NCBI GenBank assembly: GCA_035296965.1
Contig: DATGZX010000411.1
Coordinates: 1 to 59,070, forward strand
Reading direction: 5' to 3'
DNA: 59,070 nt
From: DATGZX01 sp035296965
Lineage (GTDB): Bacteria; Planctomycetota; Planctomycetia; Gemmatales; Gemmataceae
How positions within the stretch are numbered: position 1 is the stretch's first letter; every line of letters starts with the position of its first letter. The translations under genes and the position numbers were made by a program. Below are positions 53,392 through 59,070 of the stretch, piece by piece. The notes under the pieces are model-generated. The model was not told where the DNA came from, searched no databases, and saw nothing but the letters and a program-made list of their open reading frames with translations.

Positions 53392-53568
53392 AGATGAAGA
53401 GTAAGATTTGGAAGTGGATTAGGAGCAAGAGCAGGAGTAAGAGCAGGACTCAAATATCGAACCAGGGGTCCCGAGACGGCTGCATGACATCCTCCTCTTA
53501 CTCTTTATCGTGCTCTTCATCCTCTTCGTAATCGTAATCTTCCTCCTAAATCTTACTCTTGCCGCAAG
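53370..53568 (-). mobile_element. Internally deleted copy of the four-helix-bundle element
   Basis: Read on the minus strand, 53568-53486 matches the left arm of the 32742 element in about 70 of 80 positions without gaps, up to and including the start codon (GATGTCATG). 53449-53370 matches its right arm (AAATCTTACTCTTCATCTT...). Only 36 coding bases remain between the arms, against 399 in the full copy. The arms are again purine-rich against pyrimidine-rich and complementary to each other. Confidence 0.75.
53450..53485 (-). pseudogene. Remnant of the four-helix-bundle gene (11 codons and stop)
   Basis: The frame reads MQPSRDPWFDI then TGA. It aligns with the first residues of the full gene at 32822 (MPVPQECWFDHEKLE), sharing the start codon position and WFD. 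The TGA followed by GTC is at the same place as the true stop of the full copy (TGAGTC), so the deletion joined codon 10 or 11 to the last codons. Confidence 0.7.
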
Positions 53569-53610
53569 GGTTGTCTCGTCAATAGGAGATTGCATGGAAG
53601 CAAAAAGGTA

Positions 53611-54660
53611 TCAGGTCACTGCGGGCAGCCGCATCTTCGAGCGAGCCTTCGGCTTGGCTTCCGTCAGGGCCGAAGTCTGATCGTGTTGTTCGGTACGGAC
53701 TTGGCGTCTCCAGGCCAGCACGTCGTGGATGATGTCATCCAGGCTCTTCTGAGGTTGGTAACCGATCAGCTCGCGAACGCGCGTCAGGTCGGGAACACGG
53801 CAGCGGATGTCTTCGAATTCCGACCCATAGACCTGGTTGTAAGGGATGTGTTTGATGTGCAACCGCGGATCGACGGCATGAGCCACTTTCTCCGCAAGGC
53901 CGCGAATGGAAACCGGGTGATCATTTCCCAGGTTGAAAACTTGTCCGGATGCGCTAGGGCAGGCCATCAAGCCTACGATGCCCCGGACCACGTCAGCGAC
54001 ATGCCCAAAACTCCGTACTTGCAGGCCGTCGCCGTAAACCAGCAACGGGCCACCCGCCAACGCCTGGTCCGCAAAGCGCGGCAGCACCATGCCGTACTGG
54101 CCGACTTGACGAGGCCCGACGGTGTTGAAAAAGCGCCCCACAGTCACTGGCAGGCCCCGCTGACGGTAAAATGCCAACGCGAGATGGTCATCCAGAGCTT
54201 TGGTGCACGCATAGATCCAGCGCCCTTTCGAGGTCGGTCCGAAGACGCAATCGTCGTCCTCGTTGAGCGGTGTTTTGGCATTCTTACCGTATACTTCGCT
54301 GGTGCTCGCGAGGAAGATCGGCTTTGATCGCGCTGCCACCAGACGCAGGATTGTGGCCGTGGCCTCGCTATTGACGGCTACCGTGCGTTCCGGTTCTTCC
54401 AGGATCAATTTCACGCCGACCACGGCCGCCAGGTGATACACCTCGTCCGCGTCGTCAATCAATTCCTCTACCAAGCTCCCATTCAAAATGGTGTCAACAA
54501 TCACTTCCAGGTTGGGATGATTTTGCACGTTTTGCAAGTTCTCTAGACGGCCAGTGGAAAGATCGTCAAGGACCACCACGCGTTGGCCATCTCCCAGCAG
54601 TGCTTCCACAAGATGGCTGCCGATAAAACCTGCGCCGCCAGTAACGAGTATGGTTCTCAT
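53611..54660 (-). CDS. NAD-dependent epimerase/dehydratase (extended SDR)
   Basis: A 349-residue nucleotide-sugar enzyme. The N-terminal cofactor motif TGGAGFIGSHL is followed by VVLDDLSTGRLENL, the active-site Tyr-x-x-x-Lys in WIYACTKALDD, the conserved GRFFNTVGPRQ and the substrate region VRSFGHVADVVRG. UDP-glucuronate decarboxylases and UDP-hexose 4-epimerases share this pattern; I cannot choose between them. It is the last gene of the exopolysaccharide operon, 107 bases after the glycosyltransferase. Its stop codon lies inside a repeat end (GCAAAAAGGTATCAGG on the plus strand), and the Lys-rich tail looks non-homologous. Confidence 0.9.
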   Translation of the reverse strand: MRTILVTGGAGFIGSHLVEALLGDGQRVVVLDDLSTGRLENLQNVQNHPNLEVIVDTILNGSLVEELIDDADEVYHLAAVVGVKLILEEPERTVAVNSEATATILRLVAARSKPIFLASTSEVYGKNAKTPLNEDDDCVFGPTSKGRWIYACTKALDDHLALAFYRQRGLPVTVGRFFNTVGPRQVGQYGMVLPRFADQALAGGPLLVYGDGLQVRSFGHVADVVRGIVGLMACPSASGQVFNLGNDHPVSIRGLAEKVAHAVDPRLHIKHIPYNQVYGSEFEDIRCRVPDLTRVRELIGYQPQKSLDDIIHDVLAWRRQVRTEQHDQTSALTEAKPKARSKMRLPAVT

Positions 54661-54767
54661 AACTTATCCCTGCTTCTCAGCGTTGAGCCGCTGTCTTCGA
54701 AGAAATCTCTGCCAGCCGCCACGATGCGGCTGACGCCTCTGCTCCCCCGCTTTTGAACCTTTCACAA

Positions 54768-56054
54768 CTACCAATGCCAGGTGGCATTGCGGATCCGTTC
54801 CGGCGGGAACGGCTCGCTGTACGACCGCCGCACGAGAATTTCCTGCGTAGTGGCTACGAGGCGCACGATCATGAGGACGGCATGGTAAAAATGGATAAAG
54901 GGAAACACCGCACAAACCAGTGCATCGCGCCGCGGAGAGGGAGAATAGTAGAGCGCGACAACCACTTGGATCAGCTCGAAAAGAACGTACGCACAATAGA
55001 GCGTCAGCAAAATGTAGGGCCAATCCGGAGGGCACTTTACGAGAAACCAAATGGCCCAGGCCGCAATGCCGTACATGCAAAACAAGCTGAAGAACCAGCT
55101 CTCGGCCAAAACGACAAAGTTCCCGCCGCGAAAATTCCTACTCCAGATGAACGCCATATCGACGTGCTTGCGACCTTGCAGCCGAATCGTGATCGTCCGG
55201 TCCCAGCGCAGGCGCTGCTTGATCAGGGCCTTCCAAGTCGGCAGCATGTCTGTGTAGCATTCTGCATAGGGTGCATGCGCGATCTTGAACCCTGACTTGC
55301 GAATGCGCAGGGTCAGGTCCAAATCGAGACTGGATCCCTCATCCCAACCATACCCCATATCTAGCACGGTTCGCCGGATGGCCGAAAAAGCGCCCGAGGC
55401 AATCCCCAGAATCCCCAGCCGGGCCAAAAGTATTCGGCCGACAAAGACGCAATTCAAAAACTCGTAGGCCTGGAACCAGGTCACCAGGTTTGTGAACGGA
55501 TTCCTCCCCAATATGGATCCGGAGACGGCACCAACTTGCGGGTCGGCCAGCGGCTGCACGACTTCCCAGATCGCGGTGGACGCCAGTTCTGCATCGGCGT
55601 CCAGGCCGATGACCACCTCCGCCTTGGTGTACTGCAGCGCCAGGTTCATCGCGGGCGACTTGCCGCTACGTTCCGGCATGCGTAGCACCTGAACACCTTC
55701 GTGGCAGCGGGCAAAGCGACAGGCCACCTCGTGGGTGCGGTCGGTCGAGCCGTCGTCGACGATGATGATTTCCAGCTTCGGATACGTGCCCCACACGGAA
55801 CGGAGCGGCGCCTCGAGATCGTGTTCGCCGTTGTAGACGGAGACAATCACGCACACACTGGGACAGTAAGTAAACCGTGGCATCTCCCGGGTGCCGCGTA
55901 GCCAATGCCAAATCTCCCGGCTAGTGTCGTACACGCACATCAGCAGCTTGCTCAGCGCGTAACGCGGACCGTCGATCAAGAGCAAGGCCCAAAGGAGTGC
56001 GCCGATCTGCTCAGGATGATGAGAGAACAGCCAGTGGGTCCAATCGGTAAGCAC
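54768..56054 (-). CDS. Membrane processive glycosyltransferase, family 2 (cellulose/alginate-synthase-like)
   Basis: A 428-residue protein with an N-terminal membrane segment (IGALLWALLLIDGPRYALSKLL). The GT-A domain has VDDGSTDRT near residues 99-107, the DAD metal site near 152-154, and the processive QRLRW motif near 280-284. Two or three membrane segments follow. This is the catalytic layout of BcsA/Alg8-like synthases. I chose the GTG at 56054, with GAGG upstream, overlapping the PilZ gene by 44 bases. Genes for a PilZ protein and an HlyD-type protein lie directly upstream, so c-di-GMP control of polymer synthesis is likely. The polymer is unknown. Confidence 0.9.
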   Translation of the reverse strand: MLTDWTHWLFSHHPEQIGALLWALLLIDGPRYALSKLLMCVYDTSREIWHWLRGTREMPRFTYCPSVCVIVSVYNGEHDLEAPLRSVWGTYPKLEIIIVDDGSTDRTHEVACRFARCHEGVQVLRMPERSGKSPAMNLALQYTKAEVVIGLDADAELASTAIWEVVQPLADPQVGAVSGSILGRNPFTNLVTWFQAYEFLNCVFVGRILLARLGILGIASGAFSAIRRTVLDMGYGWDEGSSLDLDLTLRIRKSGFKIAHAPYAECYTDMLPTWKALIKQRLRWDRTITIRLQGRKHVDMAFIWSRNFRGGNFVVLAESWFFSLFCMYGIAAWAIWFLVKCPPDWPYILLTLYCAYVLFELIQVVVALYYSPSPRRDALVCAVFPFIHFYHAVLMIVRLVATTQEILVRRSYSEPFPPERIRNATWHW

Positions 56055-56898
56055 GATAGCCTCGAAGGTCGTGGACGTGCGCCTGGTGGCCGGGAAAACG
56101 AAAATCACAACGCAGACACTGGCCGACGTGCTCCAGCTCCATGTCGCCCCACTGGCAGCGCCGACAAGTGTAAGGCCCCGTCACGAATTCGTAATCCGAG
56201 TTGATGATGAGATTCCGCGTGCGGCACTTCGGGCACACGAGGCCGCTGGGTGTATCGAACTCGCTGATCGGGCCGACGTGAGCACAGGCAAAGTGGTGGA
56301 TGAGGCGGTCATTGCCGACATCGGCCGAGCCGCACTGCCGACAACCATTGCGAAACGAGGCCACCGACCGGCACTTGGGGCAGAGTTGCACACGATCGGC
56401 CAAAACACGCTGCAGCACACCTGCGTCGCACCATGCGTCCAGGATCTCCTCGGGGTACGGCAGCACATAGCTCATCGTCGCGGGAACGAACCGTGGGGCG
56501 AGGATTTCCGACTGCAACAGGTCCTGGCCGGCGCCGCCGAACTGACAGCCTACACGAAAGCGTTCCGCGGACATGGGCTCCGTGCGGCAGACGCGAACAC
56601 CCGCAAACTGCAGTGTCTCGTTCGGGCCGCGCAGGCCAACGATCATTTCCGACGCTGGCAATCTGCCCCCATCCTCGAACTCCAGCCCGATGCCGCCATG
56701 GGATAGGTCCGCCGTGACTCCTGTCACGATGCGGGCACGATCCGGCCGGCCGTCCGGCAGTACCGGGACACCCATCAAGGGGCGTCTCAAAGCATGCCGG
56801 GATCCCACACGCCGTTCCGCGATTCTGTGCGCCACACTTGCCGGCCCCGTGTCGGCACCTTCTGGTGGACCGCCCTCTGATTGAACTTGGTCCATCAT
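56011..56898 (-). CDS. PilZ domain protein with TackOD1-like zinc-ribbon C-terminus
   Basis: A 295-residue cytoplasmic protein. The PilZ part has SRHALRRP (RxxxR, about residues 33-40) and DLSHGGIGLEF (64-74), the c-di-GMP-binding pattern. From residue 172 five CxxC pairs follow (LCPKC, CRQCG, VCPKC, CRRC, CLRC) with HHFACAHVGPISEF between them. That arrangement matches the TackOD1 output domain. The start ATG overlaps the HlyD-gene stop as ATGA, a strong sign of coupled translation. The 3' end overlaps the glycosyltransferase start. It probably carries the c-di-GMP signal to the synthase, in the place Alg44 takes in alginate systems. Confidence 0.85.
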   Translation of the reverse strand: MMDQVQSEGGPPEGADTGPASVAHRIAERRVGSRHALRRPLMGVPVLPDGRPDRARIVTGVTADLSHGGIGLEFEDGGRLPASEMIVGLRGPNETLQFAGVRVCRTEPMSAERFRVGCQFGGAGQDLLQSEILAPRFVPATMSYVLPYPEEILDAWCDAGVLQRVLADRVQLCPKCRSVASFRNGCRQCGSADVGNDRLIHHFACAHVGPISEFDTPSGLVCPKCRTRNLIINSDYEFVTGPYTCRRCQWGDMELEHVGQCLRCDFRFPGHQAHVHDLRGYRAYRLDPLAVLSSS

Positions 56899-58094
56899 AG
56901 CCTGCCTCCGAAAAAGCTGGCGCCTCGATACGGCAGCTTGACTACGCCGCCGATGCGTAACGCCATCCAGCGCTGCGCTTCTGCGTTTGGCTGGAGGTGC
57001 ACCGGCAGAAGGCGTTGGCCTTCCCAGTAATAGCGTTTCAGGTGTTCCGGGGCAGGCTCGTACTGATCCCCCAAGCGTTCCACCTGGCAAGCAAGTGGCT
57101 CCCGATAGGGATCCAGCACCAGATTGACTTCTTGCTCGGGGTGCAAAATCGTGCTGGCATCCTGCGGCATATAGAGCACGACCTGCAGGGACGCTTCCTG
57201 CAGAAGCACCACGACCGGCTCGCCGGCTTTGCACCGTTCGCCGGTATAATGCACAACCTTGACCACAACGCCGTTGACCGGGGCGCGCACCTGGCCCTGG
57301 TTGAGCCGCTCTTGCACACGACCGCTCTCCGCCTGCAGCGCTTCGATCTTGCTGATGAAGGGTTTGAGTTGCTCGTACCCGGTCTGTTCGAGGCCCAGGT
57401 TCCACTTGGCGTCTTTCTTTAGCAGCGAATCCGCCTGTTCGGCTCGTTGCTTTAACTCCTTTAGCTCCACGGTCATCTTGTTGACAAGGTCGTCCTGTCC
57501 CTTTGTCGTGAACTGATATTGTTCAAGTTCTTGTTTCGAAATGGCTTTGGATTCCCAGAGTATTTCAGCGCGGCGCAGCTCGCAGCGCAGGTCGCCAAGC
57601 TTGGCCTGCTCTTTCAACAAGTTGCCCCAAGTCTGGTAGTAGCTGGTCATACTGCCGCGGCTTTGGTCGAGGCCGAATGCGGATTGCCATTTCAACTTGG
57701 CCGCTTCCGCGCCCAACTGGGCTTGAGCGACGCGCAGCTCATCTCCCAGTTGTGCGTAGCGCTGTTTCAGCTCCGTGTTTTCCACGGCGAAGAGAAGCTG
57801 CCCTTGGCGCACCAAGTCGCCCTCGCGAGCTTGCAGGTAGGTAATGTCTCCTTCCCAGCTCGGCGAAATCTGAACGAGATTGCCCGCTATCGTGCCATAA
57901 GCTTGGTAACGAAAATAGGAACTCCAGACGCTGAAAACCGCGGCCCCGGCGATCATTATCAGGATGACGCCGATAAACCAACGACCCTTGGGACGCTTGG
58001 GCAATGGAGTCGGGCTAAAAACCGGACCTGGCCGATTGACGACCTCTTGCCGGGGAAAGCCCAAGGCGGATGAACTACCGTTATCGGCAGGCAT
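56895..58094 (-). CDS. HlyD/membrane-fusion-type protein of the exopolysaccharide operon
   Basis: A 399-residue protein. One N-terminal membrane segment (FIGVILIMIAGAAVFSVWSSYF) is followed by a biotinyl-lipoyl-like half (GDITYLQAREGDLVRQGQLLFAVENTELKQ), a long coiled coil (about residues 90-270), and the second lipoyl half (GQVRAPVNGVVVKVVHYTGERCKAGEPVVVLLQ), with a beta-barrel end. This is the layout of HlyD-type adaptors and of the periplasmic part of Alg44. The ATG at 58094 has AAAGGA five bases upstream. It heads the operon and overlaps the PilZ gene by four bases (ATGA). Confidence 0.9.
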   Translation of the reverse strand: MPADNGSSSALGFPRQEVVNRPGPVFSPTPLPKRPKGRWFIGVILIMIAGAAVFSVWSSYFRYQAYGTIAGNLVQISPSWEGDITYLQAREGDLVRQGQLLFAVENTELKQRYAQLGDELRVAQAQLGAEAAKLKWQSAFGLDQSRGSMTSYYQTWGNLLKEQAKLGDLRCELRRAEILWESKAISKQELEQYQFTTKGQDDLVNKMTVELKELKQRAEQADSLLKKDAKWNLGLEQTGYEQLKPFISKIEALQAESGRVQERLNQGQVRAPVNGVVVKVVHYTGERCKAGEPVVVLLQEASLQVVLYMPQDASTILHPEQEVNLVLDPYREPLACQVERLGDQYEPAPEHLKRYYWEGQRLLPVHLQPNAEAQRWMALRIGGVVKLPYRGASFFGGRL

Positions 58095-59070
58095 AGGGGT
58101 CCTTTCAGAAGGCTTTGCTTGTGCGCCTCTCGCGCTTTTAGGCAACGAGCGTGCAAAGCTGCAAGTTGTTCGACTGGGGTAACAAACGTTGTTCCGGTTT
58201 TCTCTCGACCCAGTGTCTTGGCCGAGTTTTTCTGGAGGGAAGAGCGCTGGTGAGGGGAAGGACACGCTCCACTCTATCTCCTGCTAAATTATTATAGGTT
58301 AGCCTGCAAACGCTGCGCCGCGAATGCAAGAAGAGTAGCCTTTCAGCGTTTGCTTCTCAAGAAACACGAGTGCGGCGTATCAATCAACGCTATCCAATGA
58401 AAATTCGCTGTGCGGCCCCGCACAGGACCGAGCCAAAACCAATCACGATCCTGATTCGATCCGCACGCTGAAGCGTTCAGGAATTGAACAAATACTGCAG
58501 GACGATACAGCGCATAAGGTCGATGCATCTTCCTTCATGCCTGGCATGAAGGGACGGCGGCCCCTAAACAACTCCTGCTGCACTCTTCAATTCGTCAGAG
58601 AATCCCAATGGACAGTTGTGGGAAAACACCTCGATCCGGCGTTCTGGGTTCGCAGCGGATGGCTGGTGGATAAGTCGGCAAGGGCCGCAGAGCATGCGTC
58701 GAGGCGATCTGACAATTCTTCGCGGCTGACTCGGCGTTGACAGTGTGCCGAGGGCTCGCGGCGCAGTTCTATGCTGCTGGCGGTCTCGGTCAAGATTGAC
58801 GAATCACCTGTTGGCTTGGGCTTGGGCAGAGCTTGGAGGCTGACGGTACCTGGCGCCTGTCGATCACGAACTTGAGACTCAGAAGTGTATCGACTGGCCC
58901 TGGGCGTGGCCCAATTCAGCCATCTCCGCAGTAAACCTTAGTCCAACCCGTTTTCAGCGCGCAGCGTACACGTCGCCTATTTCTACCATAGGAGTGGGTT
59001 TGGGAAGCGCCTGGCGTGGCGAGGCAGATTTGTCCGAGGTCCTTCAGCCGCTGTCCGCCTTCGCGGGTGG
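58095..59070. other. Region upstream of the exopolysaccharide operon, no gene recognised
   Basis: These 976 bases up to the window edge contain only short open frames without recognisable similarity. An AT-rich spot around 58286-58300 (TAAATTATTATAGG) may belong to a promoter for the minus-strand operon. The far end may include the flank of a gene beyond the window. Confidence 0.4.

Noticed and set aside
53391..53568. Purine-rich GAGTAAGAG-type repeats as a CRISPR array
   Set aside because: Units are irregular, lack constant spacers and are explained by two complementary arms.
52683..53610. Search for a DGR template repeat and reverse transcriptase after the HRDC remnant
   Set aside because: No sequence matching the candidate variable region and no RT motif (YxDD-type) is visible here or elsewhere in the window.
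1..59070. tRNA or rRNA genes
   Set aside because: No cloverleaf with T-loop GTTCGANNC context or rRNA-like segment was recognised on reading; a dedicated tRNA scan was not possible.

Overview
The window looks like a chromosomal segment of a planctomycete, most likely a Gemmata-type member of Planctomycetota. This rests on family content, not on any marker comparison. The families are a DUF1549/DUF1553 protein followed by a DUF1501 Tat-signal protein, a planctomycete cytochrome C plus WD40 protein behind a PPC-domain protein, a BlaI/M56 pair, a Ser/Thr kinase fused to a STAND-type NTPase and an FGE-sulfatase domain, and a lipid A/OmpH cluster. The DNA is GC-rich, genes run on both strands in short operons, and no rRNA, tRNA or CRISPR array is visible.

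Layout. 1-9.1 kb: folC, an exported STN-like protein, a cupin, an aminotransferase, a PEBP lipoprotein, and a blaI-blaR1-like pair behind a promoter/operator dyad. 9.4-13 kb: DUF1549/1553 and DUF1501 genes. 13-19.2 kb: acyl-CoA dehydrogenase, TPR protein, STAS protein, a pseudopilin-like protein and a nucleotidyltransferase. 19.3-23.1 kb: nitrogen module (sigma-54-type promoter, ammonium transporter, P-II), then TauE/SafE with DUF1634. 23.3-26.6 kb: BON-like protein, Hsp70-like protein and DUF2760 protein split by a terminal-inverted-repeat element. 27-33.3 kb: PPC, cytochrome-WD40, a gluzincin-like protein, and a four-helix-bundle gene carried between long purine/pyrimidine-rich inverted arms. 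33.4-36.2 kb: ompH, lpxC and a GnnA-like oxidoreductase. 36.5-42.7 kb: lipoprotein, methyltransferase, glycosyltransferase, HEAT protein, exonuclease, MFS transporter, Maf. 42.7-47.6 kb (minus strand): ffh-rpsP-trmD-rplS-yraN-tyrS, without rimM. 48.3-53.6 kb: a 1457-residue kinase-STAND-FGE protein followed by an HRDC remnant and a deleted copy of the four-helix-bundle element. 53.6-58.1 kb (minus strand): an exopolysaccharide operon of HlyD-type protein, PilZ/zinc-ribbon protein, family 2 glycosyltransferase and NAD epimerase.

The most notable region is 48.3-53.6 kb. The last ~110 bases of the kinase-STAND-FGE gene have the composition of a diversity-generating retroelement (DGR) variable region: nearly every presumed variable codon ends in a pyrimidine, as if made from AAY codons. 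The next gene is the HRDC accessory protein known from DGR cassettes, broken by a one-base frameshift. No reverse transcriptase or template repeat is present in the window, so this looks like an orphan or trans-served DGR target on an NLR-like signalling protein.

The second notable item is the four-helix-bundle element. A full copy (about 32742-33297) and an internally deleted copy (about 53370-53568) share both arms. The deleted one keeps the start codon, about ten codons and an in-frame stop. Several other palindromic repeat families sit at or on gene stop codons, and one lies in frame inside the DGR-like target gene.
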